Source of the DNA: Prevotella sp.
GTDB taxonomy: Bacteria; Bacteroidota; Bacteroidia; Bacteroidales; Bacteroidaceae
Direction of reading: 5' to 3'
DNA length: 64,000 bases
NCBI GenBank assembly: GCA_017934525.1
Contig: JAGBJJ010000011.1
Location: 1 to 64,000 of the forward strand
Under the pieces are notes generated by a model. It saw only the letters and a program-made list of their open reading frames with translations. It had not been told where the DNA came from and did not search any database. Position 1 is the stretch's first letter, and the number at the start of each line of letters is the position of its first letter. Made by a program: the position numbers and the translations under genes. Positions 33,602 through 41,523 of the stretch are shown here, piece after piece.

Positions 33602-34600
33602 TTACTTCCCGTCATACGCCCAGCGCACATAGTTGGCTCCATGTACGAAGCCGGCGCCGAAGGCTGTCATGATGATGTTGTCGCCCTTGCGAAGCTTGGG
33701 CTCATACTCCCAGAGAGCCAGGGGTATGGTGGCCGCCGAGGTATTGCCGTAGCGCTCGATGTTGACCATCACTTTCTCCATGGGCATGTCAAGCCGTTTG
33801 GCCACAGCCTCGATGATGCGCATGTTTGCCTGATGAGGAATAACCCAGTCAATGTTATTCTTGTCAAGCCCGTTGCGCTTGGCTATCAGCTCGCAGTCGT
33901 CACTCATGTTGGTCACGGCATAGCGGAACACGGTGCGCCCTTCCTGATAGGTATAGTGCATACGATAGTCCACAGTGAAGTGGCTGGGCGGGCAGACCGA
34001 GCCGCCGGCCTTCATATGCAGGAAAGGCAGTCCCTGTCCGTCAGTGCGCAGATAGCTGTCGCGCAGGCCCAAGTCTTCTTCCGAAGCCTCCAGGAGCACA
34101 GCGCCGGCGCCGTCGCCAAAGAGGGGGCATGTCTGCCGGTCCTTATAGTCGGTGACTGACGACATCTTGTCGGCACCAATAAGGAGTATCTTCTTGTAGC
34201 GACCACTTTGAATCATCGACGCCGCTACGTCGAGAGAGTAGATGAAACCGCAGCAAGCAGCCCAGAAGTCGAATGCAAAGGCATTCTTCAGCCCGAGTTT
34301 TCCAATGACAATACTGGCCGTCGACGGATACTTATAGTCGGCTGTCGACGTAGCCACGATGAGAGCTTCAATGCTCTCTGGGTCTACACCGGTCTTCTTG
34401 ATGAGCTGCTTGGCCGCTTTACGTGCCAAATAGGAAGTGCCGAGACCCTCTTCGGTGAGGATTCGGCGCTCTTTAATTCCGACACGCGTCATAATCCACT
34501 CGTCGCTGGTATCAACCATGCGCGACAGCTCCTCATTGGTAAGGACATAATCGGGCACATAGCCAGCGACGCCTGTAATGATCGCGTTAATCTTTCCCAT
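33602..34600 (-). CDS. fabH: Beta-ketoacyl-ACP synthase III
   Basis: A 332-residue enzyme that condenses acetyl-CoA with malonyl-ACP to start fatty acid synthesis. The nucleophile Cys is in FDFWAACCGFIYSL (Cys116; AACCGF in place of the common AACxGF with Ala or Ser), His in VIPHQANMRI and Asn in RYGNTSAATIPLAL complete the triad. The N-terminus contains VTNEELS-like LTNEELSRMVDTSDEWI and RVGIKERRI, typical of FabH. It sits between rpmF and era, a conserved order in Bacteroidetes and many other bacteria. Confidence 0.96.
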   Translation of the reverse strand: MGKINAIITGVAGYVPDYVLTNEELSRMVDTSDEWIMTRVGIKERRILTEEGLGTSYLARKAAKQLIKKTGVDPESIEALIVATSTADYKYPSTASIVIGKLGLKNAFAFDFWAACCGFIYSLDVAASMIQSGRYKKILLIGADKMSSVTDYKDRQTCPLFGDGAGAVLLEASEEDLGLRDSYLRTDGQGLPFLHMKAGGSVCPPSHFTVDYRMHYTYQEGRTVFRYAVTNMSDDCELIAKRNGLDKNNIDWVIPHQANMRIIEAVAKRLDMPMEKVMVNIERYGNTSAATIPLALWEYEPKLRKGDNIIMTAFGAGFVHGANYVRWAYDGK

Positions 34601-34610
34601 GCTTCTTATT

Positions 34611-34802
34611 TTACTCAGCTACTTCGTCTTCCATCTTGATGGCCACCTTGCCACGATAGTATCCGCAGGTGGGGCATACAGTGTGATAGATGTAGTAAGC
34701 GCCACAGTTGGGGCATACTGCCAGTGTGGGGGCTACTGCCTTGTCATGGGTGCGGCGCTTGGCCGTACGTGTCTTCGATTGTCTTCTTTTAGGATGTGCC
34801 AT
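34611..34802 (-). CDS. rpmF: 50S ribosomal protein L32
   Basis: A 63-residue protein starting MAHPKRRQSKTRTAKRRTHD with four zinc-binding cysteines (C30, C33, C43, C46 in CPNC and CPTC). It is the usual zinc-binding form, in contrast to the zinc-free L31 at 19482. It lies between yceD and fabH as in most bacteria. Confidence 0.97.
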   Translation of the reverse strand: MAHPKRRQSKTRTAKRRTHDKAVAPTLAVCPNCGAYYIYHTVCPTCGYYRGKVAIKMEDEVAE

Positions 34803-34913
34803 AATTCTTTTGTTTTTTATTGAAAATGGGATATTGTGGGTTTCTCACCGCAACAGCATCTTCATTGTTAATACTACTGTTCCTTCTATAACGTGGGATA
34901 GATTTCCGACCTC

Positions 34914-35438
34914 TCAGTCGTCAATCAACAATCCCTTCAGTGCATCCCACCGCGGGTCGGTCTTCTTGGCGTCCGCATCGCTGCTTCGGGCAGCCGAATG
35001 CTCGCTGAGCATCCGCATCATGGCATCGTTGCAACCGCCAAGTTGGTGAACGTGCTGGATGGGTACCGCCAGTACTACTGACTCGTAGATGAACCATGCT
35101 GTGGAGAGCACCGGATCTGTCTCAGCCACAGTGACAAGGTCGTCATCCTCGGTGTATTCGCTGCCCAGCTTCACCATCAGACTGAGGTCTGCCTCCACGG
35201 GCTGATCCATCAAATCGAGACAGCGGTCGCAGGGTATGCGAACTGCGCCGACACTATGCAAATGCAGCTTAAAGAAGCCGGAAGCCTTGCGTATAGACCC
35301 CGACACATGCAGCGAGCCGCCCTGCACCATGTCACTTTCGAGCAACTGGAAGAAATCGTCGTCGAGCTCGTATTCCAGAGGCGTTTCATCCTCGGTCAAG
35401 GCTTTCAAATTTATCTTAAATTGCTCTAAACTACGCAT
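34914..35438 (-). CDS. YceD-family (DUF177) protein
   Basis: A 174-residue protein of the DUF177/YceD family, which precedes L32 in most bacteria and is linked to 23S rRNA handling in plants and E. coli. The start MRSLEQFKINLKAL is chosen at 35438; a GTG two codons earlier is in frame but lies closer to the -7 box. The conserved CDRCLD motif with the LSLMVKLG strand and the C-terminal DPRWDALKGLL are present. A -7 box (TAacTTTG, 35465-35458) lies upstream, making this the first gene of the yceD-rpmF-fabH-era operon. Confidence 0.9.
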   Translation of the reverse strand: MRSLEQFKINLKALTEDETPLEYELDDDFFQLLESDMVQGGSLHVSGSIRKASGFFKLHLHSVGAVRIPCDRCLDLMDQPVEADLSLMVKLGSEYTEDDDLVTVAETDPVLSTAWFIYESVVLAVPIQHVHQLGGCNDAMMRMLSEHSAARSSDADAKKTDPRWDALKGLLIDD

Positions 35439-35457
35439 ATACACTAATTTGAGGCTG

Positions 35458-35465
35458 CAAAGTTA
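35458..35465 (-). promoter_or_regulatory. -7 box of the yceD-rpmF-fabH-era operon
   Basis: Reads TAacTTTG on the minus strand, 19 bases before the ATG at 35438. No TTTG at the -33 spacing. Confidence 0.55.
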
Positions 35466-35560
35466 CAAACTTTTTTTGATTTACGGATATTATTTTCTGT
35501 TTTTTTACGCTTTTGATACGATTTTTCTCTTTTTTTTCATCCTTACAAATAAAAGAGAGG

Positions 35561-35591
35561 TGTCCTGCACCCTTTTCCAGGAGGCAGGACA
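35561..35591 (-). terminator. Terminator of the C10 protease gene
   Basis: TGTCCTGC (35561-35568) and GCAGGACA (35584-35591) form an 8-bp stem around a 15-base loop, followed on the minus strand by a pyrimidine-rich TTTTATTTG stretch. It lies 51 bases after the protease stop. Confidence 0.65.
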
Positions 35592-35642
35592 CATCCTTAT
35601 TCACAAATGCGCAGGCATTTTAATTGTATTGGAAGTATGCGA

Positions 35643-38600
35643 TTACTTCATCACCTTCTTACCGCCAATGATGTAGAGGCCATGCTGCATAGGCATGCCG
35701 CTGTTCACATTGACACGCTGACCGCTGATGTTGTAGACGTCCTCACGACCGGCCGTCTCACTGCCGATGGTCTGAATGCCGTCGGTAGTGCCTTTGTCGT
35801 CAATGATCGAAATAGTGAGCGCACGTGCGGAGCTGCCGCCTATCGACTTGAAATAGGCATGGAAGGCGTCCACCATCTGGGCACCATCAAGCGAGAAGCC
35901 ACTGCCGTCAGCCGTCAGACCGAGGATGTTAGCGAGCGTCGTCTTAGCATAGGTGCCACCGAAGAGCAAATTGTTGCCACTGGTGTAAGCGATGGCATCA
36001 GGCGTCACGAGAGCATTCTCTGCGCTCCACACAATCTGCTTGCCACGCAAATCCCACTTCGCGCCCCAAGTTGCATCAGGCACAGCCACGATGTAAGGCA
36101 CGTTAGCCAGCATCTCCTCGGCATTGGCGAAGTAGACCTGCTGCCCGTCCTCTTCAGCATAGTTGCAGAGCCAGAACTGCTTGCCCGTGTCGCTCGACGA
36201 GCGGAACCAGTCAATCTGCTTCGAGTCAGTCTGGTTCATCACCTTCGTGGGCTGGAAAGGCAGCACGATGGTGTTCCATCCTTCCCTTGAACCATTGTGA
36301 TGACCCCTCTCAAACGTACGCTCATAACTGATGTTCTGAGCGGTGAAGCTCAGCGGAGTATAGAAGTCATAACCATCCTTCAAGACAATGTTCTCAGCCT
36401 GCATGCCCTTCACGATGTTTTTGCCCTCGAGTCCGGCAGGAGTGGCTTCATCTTCGCCGAGGAAATAGAGGGTGTTAACATTCTCGCCAGCTTTCACGCT
36501 GTTCAGGTTGAGGCCTTCGAGCGAAACGGCTGCTGCTGTAGCCGGCACCAGGAAGTCTTCCTCAGGCTTGTAGCTCAAGCGCGTGCCGTCGCCTTCCCAT
36601 GCGATGATGCCACGTGCAATCTCGTAGTACTTCGACTTTCCTCTCTCCACAATATTCTCCACATGGGCGCCTTCCTCCTCGTCGGGCACATTGTTGCGAG
36701 CATAGATATTCATCGAATAAGTAGCCCCATAGGCCAGATTATCAAATTCGAAACGGAGCGTCTTCGATTCACCGGCAGCCAGCGAGAGCGAGCTCTGCTT
36801 ATAGGTGACCATCGAGCCGCCACCCACGGTGCCGTCGGCGTTGCGTTTCACGATGAAGAGCGGAGCCAGCACATACTTATTATATTCGCCATCGGAATTG
36901 TTGGTGATAGTGGCCTCAAACTCTGCATGACTGTCATAGATGACACCATGTATAATCTCATCGTCAGTAGAGTCTGCATTAATAGCATTGATGACAACAC
37001 TGAGGTTCATCTCGCTTTCCTGGACGCCCTGTACTTCAATCACGCCCATCACACCTGGCAGCACATCGTAGCCGCCGATGCCATCTTCAGTCATCACATA
37101 CACGGATTTCTTGCCTGCTGACTTAGGAGTCACATTGAAAGTAACTTCACGTGTTCCGTTGGCAGGCACCTCTGCCTGTACGACAGTCGTGTACTGGGAA
37201 TATTCGTCAAGCTGCTGACCGCCAAAGTCGAGATAGAGATTTCCGAAGAAACGGTCTTCGCCATAATTCTGGATGGTGGCTTTCACCTGCTCCTTCGACC
37301 CGACCTTGTCTTCGCCTACAAACTCAATGGAGGCTACCTCCAATTTCTTTTCAGGATGATAGACAGGCTGAGATGTTGTCTTCTCGTATAAGGTGACATC
37401 AACATAGAAACGAGCTGTCTTGTGCATCGGTTTCCATTCATCAGTACCATAAACCCTAAACACGGGGATAATCCTGTAGTCGCCAGTCTTGCCTTCACCG
37501 AACTGAATACGTGAATCAGCCCCATAGTTATTTGGTTTCAAGCCAGCTCCGAAATCATACGTATCACCAAGGGCGGAAGTGGTAACCACACCTGCGTTAA
37601 ACAGCGAATTCTTCATCACTTCGAAAGAATTATCGCTGGGATCAAGCAGCGCCAAGGCGATTTCATATTTCTGTCCGGTGTTAGTGTGATCAGAATAGCT
37701 GACCTTCACACGACGGCTATCTTCAATCATGAAAGGCTTGTCTACTTCCGAGCGCTCTTTGAATCCATAAAGCGTTGTTGTTCCACTGATAGCAGTAACT
37801 GTGAGGAAAGGCTCCTTCTCTTCCGGGTCATCTTCTCCGCCGCCCTGAGCCGTGCCGGGTATGATGTTGTAGATGATGTTTTGCTTCATGTTGTATCCCT
37901 CAGCCGACGATGATCCACCGATACCACTGGCATGAGGATTCATGATGCTGAGCTGGAAGAAGCCATTGCCCATGCCTCCCCATCCCCAGTTGATGTGGAA
38001 GAATTCGCCAAACTCATAACCGTCACATACAAACGAGTGACCACCGCCGCTGCCAGCCGTGCCGTTATAAATCATCGGGCGCCCCTCGGCAAGCTCACTG
38101 TACACCAAATTGTTCCATGCCTCCTGCGTATAGTCAGTGCGGAAAGCAATCTTCGAGCCATAGCCAAAGTAGGCAAAACCCTTAGGGATGTCGTCGGTAC
38201 AAGACCCCGACCCCGACAGGCCATACTGCATTTTCACAGAGCAGCCCACGTAGAGCATCAGATGTGCCACGGCTGAAGTGTAGACCTCATCCTCGGCCCC
38301 TGTGTAGGTATCACGCATGTGATTCCAATCAAACGAGGTGGGGGGCAGTGCCTCCATAGTAACAGTGGAGTAGTTGAAATTGCCGCCACTGACTGTGAAC
38401 GTATAAGAAGGCAGCGCCTCTGTGATAGCCTCAGGCTGCTTATAGAAATTCATAATCTGCGACATAGCAGTAGCCACACAACCTGTATAGGGTTTCTCGG
38501 TGACGACGGTGGTGTCGCCAGTCTCTTTATTGACTTCAAACTCAGTCACGAAGTCGGGCAGCTCGTTCCAATAAGGCGTGGCCTGGTCCCATTTAGTGAT

Positions 38601-39047
38601 AATGAGCGGTGCAATTGAGTTACGCGTCTGCTGGCGGGCCTTGCGGGGAGCACAGATAGCCGTGGCAGCCTCAGTGTCGCTCATCTGGCGGAGGGCCTTC
38701 AGCTGCTCGCCATAGCTACCGAGCCAATACTTCATATTCTCAGGCATGCGGCTGAGGTCAAAGGAACCTTCGTCACTGTAGCCTAACACGGGCGTTGTGC
38801 GGTCGTCGCCGGAGACAATGACGAAGCCGTCGTTGTCACCTATATTAAACACATAGTAATAATCATTGTCACCCACCACCTGCTGCAGGTCAGTCTGAGC
38901 CTGCTTCATCTGCTTGCGCGCATGGGCAGGATTCTGTTTTTCCAAGAAAGCCTGGGCCTCTTGTTTAGCCTTGTCCTTACTGACGGGAGCAGCCATAGCA
39001 CCCGTCGTCAGCAGCAAAAGGCTGAGCATGGTCAATAGTTTTCTCAT
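35643..39047 (-). CDS. C10 (streptopain/interpain-like) cysteine protease with sorting domain
   Basis: An 1134-residue secreted protease. A signal peptide (MRKLLTMLSLLLLTTGAMAA) is followed by a Spi-type inhibitory propeptide (about 24-115, with YYYVFNIGDNDGFVIVSGDD) and the C10 catalytic domain: YTGCVATAMSQIM holds the nucleophile Cys190, and GGGHSFVCDGYE holds His337, followed by FHINWGWGGMGNGFF. Residues about 400-1050 are beta-sandwich and adhesion-like regions. The end VYNISGQRVNVNSGMP then GLYIIGGKKVMK resembles the C-terminal sorting domains of Prevotella secreted proteins, suggesting type IX export. Interpain A of Prevotella intermedia is the closest known relative. A 47-codon ORF directly precedes it. 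Confidence 0.93.
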   Translation of the reverse strand: MRKLLTMLSLLLLTTGAMAAPVSKDKAKQEAQAFLEKQNPAHARKQMKQAQTDLQQVVGDNDYYYVFNIGDNDGFVIVSGDDRTTPVLGYSDEGSFDLSRMPENMKYWLGSYGEQLKALRQMSDTEAATAICAPRKARQQTRNSIAPLIITKWDQATPYWNELPDFVTEFEVNKETGDTTVVTEKPYTGCVATAMSQIMNFYKQPEAITEALPSYTFTVSGGNFNYSTVTMEALPPTSFDWNHMRDTYTGAEDEVYTSAVAHLMLYVGCSVKMQYGLSGSGSCTDDIPKGFAYFGYGSKIAFRTDYTQEAWNNLVYSELAEGRPMIYNGTAGSGGGHSFVCDGYEFGEFFHINWGWGGMGNGFFQLSIMNPHASGIGGSSSAEGYNMKQNIIYNIIPGTAQGGGEDDPEEKEPFLTVTAISGTTTLYGFKERSEVDKPFMIEDSRRVKVSYSDHTNTGQKYEIALALLDPSDNSFEVMKNSLFNAGVVTTSALGDTYDFGAGLKPNNYGADSRIQFGEGKTGDYRIIPVFRVYGTDEWKPMHKTARFYVDVTLYEKTTSQPVYHPEKKLEVASIEFVGEDKVGSKEQVKATIQNYGEDRFFGNLYLDFGGQQLDEYSQYTTVVQAEVPANGTREVTFNVTPKSAGKKSVYVMTEDGIGGYDVLPGVMGVIEVQGVQESEMNLSVVINAINADSTDDEIIHGVIYDSHAEFEATITNNSDGEYNKYVLAPLFIVKRNADGTVGGGSMVTYKQSSLSLAAGESKTLRFEFDNLAYGATYSMNIYARNNVPDEEEGAHVENIVERGKSKYYEIARGIIAWEGDGTRLSYKPEEDFLVPATAAAVSLEGLNLNSVKAGENVNTLYFLGEDEATPAGLEGKNIVKGMQAENIVLKDGYDFYTPLSFTAQNISYERTFERGHHNGSREGWNTIVLPFQPTKVMNQTDSKQIDWFRSSSDTGKQFWLCNYAEEDGQQVYFANAEEMLANVPYIVAVPDATWGAKWDLRGKQIVWSAENALVTPDAIAYTSGNNLLFGGTYAKTTLANILGLTADGSGFSLDGAQMVDAFHAYFKSIGGSSARALTISIIDDKGTTDGIQTIGSETAGREDVYNISGQRVNVNSGMPMQHGLYIIGGKKVMK

Positions 39048-39082
39048 TTCAATTATAGTGCTTTAAGTTTAACATTGTCACC

Positions 39083-39226
39083 CTATTCCTCCCAAGCATC
39101 GCCACTGTTTCCCGGTCCTGGTGTCACTATGGGCATATCATCATCTGTTGCCGCGCTAGGGCCGTCGTTGCTACCGGCCATAAGGCACGCAGGCTGTAAG
39201 AGTAAAACCGTGATTTCCGGTTTCAT
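39083..39226 (-). CDS. Small ORF (47 aa) preceding the C10 protease
   Basis: A 47-residue ORF found by reading the gap by eye. It starts MKPEITVLLLQPACLMAGSN, continues with an acidic, Pro/Gly-rich stretch and ends GNSGDAWEE. Such short Bacteroidales peptides, with a hydrophobic start, a Cys near position 14 and an acidic Trp-containing end, recur next to secreted proteases. It ends 35 bases before the protease start and shares its promoter. There is no signal peptidase site that I can trust. It could be a leader peptide controlling the protease, an inhibitor, or a secreted peptide; it could also be untranslated leader RNA. Confidence 0.5.
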   Translation of the reverse strand: MKPEITVLLLQPACLMAGSNDGPSAATDDDMPIVTPGPGNSGDAWEE

Positions 39227-39341
39227 GTAATGTTTCGTCATTTGTTCTGTTTGTTAAAAAAATTTAGGTTTAACTTCGTTTTTTCTCTCTACTGAAATTA
39301 TTTTTGCGCACAAAATTAGCAAAAAAATAACGAAATTCCAA
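39227..39341 (-). promoter_or_regulatory. Promoter and leader of the small ORF and C10 protease
   Basis: On the minus strand TTGG (39341-39338), 19-base spacer and TAatTTTG (39318-39311), close to consensus. A leader of about 80 bases then precedes the small ORF. Confidence 0.6.
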
Positions 39342-39416
39342 CTTTGTTATACATAAATGCAATCTTTAATCACCTTTTTAACTTATTTTACGGATAATCA
39401 ATTTTTTAGAAGTCAA

Positions 39417-39458
39417 AGAAAAAGGCTGCCGCCTATGTTCACACTGGCAAGCAGCCTC
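39417..39458 (-). terminator. Terminator of the BlaI/M56 gene pair
   Basis: GAGGCTGC (39458-39451) pairs with GCAGCCT (39429-39423), followed by TTTTTC on the minus strand. It lies 63 bases after the M56 gene stop. The reverse direction also has a T run, so it may work both ways. Confidence 0.8.
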
Positions 39459-39521
39459 TTCGTTTTTTCAGAACGTGAGAGAGTTTATATATTGATTCTT
39501 CGTGATGAAGTGGTTTCATCC

Positions 39522-41144
39522 TCACTGCTTCGTCACGATTATAACAACGGCGCTTTTGTCCTGTGCTCCATACTTCGCAAGCGACTCTGCGTCTTTCAGC
39601 ACTGTCATACTCTTAATATCCTTTAAATTCACCACACGCAGATTATCCACAGACCGGCCGTCTACCACCACCGTCACATTATCCATACTGAAATCCGTCA
39701 TGCGCGACAAGGCTTCTTTATAAGCCTCAACATAAGAGACAGCCTCCTGTTCTGAGGCTTTCCTATAGCCATCTTTACCACCTTTCAGGACAAAAGAGAT
39801 AGGTATGGTGTACTTCACGCGTACCACCTTCCCCTGCTGACGCCCAGGCCGCCATTTGGGCATCTCCTGCACTACGCGCAAAGCCTCAGCATCAATGCTT
39901 GGAGCAATGCCCCTCACCACATGGGGATTTGCCACCCTACCCTCCTCGTCGATTATAAATTGAACGATGACACGGCCCTGCTGCTCCTGTTCCTCTGCCT
40001 CTTTAGGATAACGTATGTGCGAGGCAAAATACTTCATCATCTCCAGACTACCGCCAGGGAACTCTGGCATCTGTTCCACCACATCATAGGCAACAGCTCC
40101 AGGCATCGCTGTTTTCTCGCTCTTAGTCGTGTACGCCATGTCCGGACGCTTTTCTACGGATGAATTCTTCATACTCTGTTCCTCCTTCTGAGTGTTCTCA
40201 TCTGCCGTCCCGTCGACTTTATCGAAGGCAGTCAGCATAGCCGTCTGTTCAGACAACTGCTGAACAACATCCTCCACCCTGGGATGAGCAAAGGCCATCA
40301 TGGCCGCTGCCACTACAGGCACCACTGCCACAATCTTCATACATCGCCAACGCTTGTCCTTGGCCTTGTTCATCATGCGTATTCTGCGCTTCAGCGAACT
40401 ATGGTTCAGGTTGTTGGCCATTGAGAACAACAGATTGCCCACCGACTTACGGATGAGCAGCAACTGATAACGGCGGGCATCGACTCCCGCACGCAACACT
40501 GCCGCATCAGCCTCGAATTCATGTATCTGCTGCAGTTCGCGCTTCAGCAACCATGCCGCAGGGTTCCACCACTGAAAGAGCAGCAGCACGTTCAACAGCA
40601 TCACATCATAAGAATGGCGCAACCTGATATGGGCCTGTTCATGACTGATAATCTCCCGCGCATTGTCGCGATAGTCGGCCTCGCTGATGACAATATGTCG
40701 GAAGAAACTAAAGGGAGCCACGTCATCAGCTGGCTGCAGATGAATCACCGTGCCGTCAGCTCCGGCTATCCGATGACCTCTGCCGAGCAGACGTTTCAGT
40801 CGCCAGCCCGACCATGCCTGCCACATGACGACGCAAGCCATGCCTACCCAGTAGACGAGCATCAACGCCCGCCCCCACAAAAACTGTGAATGGCCAGGTG
40901 CCGCTGTGCCTGTCTCAGATTGAACCAGTATCTGTTCGATACTGATGAAACCGGAAACCACCGACGTCGACTGAACTGCCGGCAACTGCACCCACGGCAA
41001 CACTATCGACAACGCTACCAACACGAGTAGCAGCACACGGTTGAAGCGGTGCAGCGTGTCGTGGCTGAGCAACAGTTTAAACAGCAGGTAGAATGCTATC
41101 AGGCAAACTCCCACTTTGATTTGATAGACCACCATCATAACCAT
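39522..41144 (-). CDS. BlaR1/MecR1-like M56 metallopeptidase fused to TonB C-terminal and plug-like domains
   Basis: A 540-residue membrane protein. The N-terminal half has four hydrophobic segments (about 5-25, 36-52, 92-110, 270-288) around an M56 zinc peptidase with HEQAH at 168-172 and EFEAD (about 209-213) as the third ligand site. Residues about 365-455 are a TonB C-terminal domain (SHIRYPKEAEEQEQQGRVIV, then MPKWRPGRQQGKVVRVKYTI). The last 60 residues, with VVDGRSVDNLRVVNLKDIKS and MTVLKDAESLAKYGAQDKSA, look like a TonB-receptor plug fragment. M56 proteins of this type sense a signal and cleave BlaI repressors; the upstream gene encodes exactly such a repressor, 3 bases away. Confidence 0.9.
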   Translation of the reverse strand: MVMMVVYQIKVGVCLIAFYLLFKLLLSHDTLHRFNRVLLLVLVALSIVLPWVQLPAVQSTSVVSGFISIEQILVQSETGTAAPGHSQFLWGRALMLVYWVGMACVVMWQAWSGWRLKRLLGRGHRIAGADGTVIHLQPADDVAPFSFFRHIVISEADYRDNAREIISHEQAHIRLRHSYDVMLLNVLLLFQWWNPAAWLLKRELQQIHEFEADAAVLRAGVDARRYQLLLIRKSVGNLLFSMANNLNHSSLKRRIRMMNKAKDKRWRCMKIVAVVPVVAAAMMAFAHPRVEDVVQQLSEQTAMLTAFDKVDGTADENTQKEEQSMKNSSVEKRPDMAYTTKSEKTAMPGAVAYDVVEQMPEFPGGSLEMMKYFASHIRYPKEAEEQEQQGRVIVQFIIDEEGRVANPHVVRGIAPSIDAEALRVVQEMPKWRPGRQQGKVVRVKYTIPISFVLKGGKDGYRKASEQEAVSYVEAYKEALSRMTDFSMDNVTVVVDGRSVDNLRVVNLKDIKSMTVLKDAESLAKYGAQDKSAVVIIVTKQ

Positions 41145-41147
41145 GAA

Positions 41148-41510
41148 CTATGAACTTTTCTCCACTTCGCGAATAAGATCCTTCAGTTCCTCCACACTGA
41201 TTTTCTCACTCTTCACCAAGGCCGAGACAGCACTCATATAGCTATGGCCGAAGAGTTTGTCGACGACAGCCGACAGCGAGCCGCGGCGATAGTCATCGCG
41301 GGTGATGCGGGCGAAATACTCAAAGCAACGGGCTGTCAGGGCCTTATGGCTCAGAAAGCCTTTGTCCTCGAGAATTTTCACCATCGTCGATAGCGTGTTC
41401 ACATGGGGCTGCGGCTCGTCATAGTGCGTCTGCAACTCACGTATCTGCATGGGGCCATACTGCCAGTAGCGCTCCATGATTTCTTCTTCCTTCTGTGTCA
41501 GTTGTTTCAT
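41148..41510 (-). CDS. BlaI/MecI/CopY-family transcriptional repressor
   Basis: A 120-residue winged-helix repressor. LTQKEEEIMERYWQYGPMQI opens the DNA-binding domain, and TLSTMVKILEDKGFLSHKAL is the recognition helix and wing. The C-terminal part (GSLSAVVDKLFGHSYMSAVS, then ALVKSEKISVEELKDLI) is the dimerisation region that M56 proteases cut. It lies 3 bases before the M56 gene and 13 bases after the receptor gene, so the repressor probably controls the whole GLPGLI-receptor-BlaI-M56 unit. Its operator was not identified. Confidence 0.93.
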   Translation of the reverse strand: MKQLTQKEEEIMERYWQYGPMQIRELQTHYDEPQPHVNTLSTMVKILEDKGFLSHKALTARCFEYFARITRDDYRRGSLSAVVDKLFGHSYMSAVSALVKSEKISVEELKDLIREVEKSS

Positions 41511-41523
41511 ATACCTTATTATA

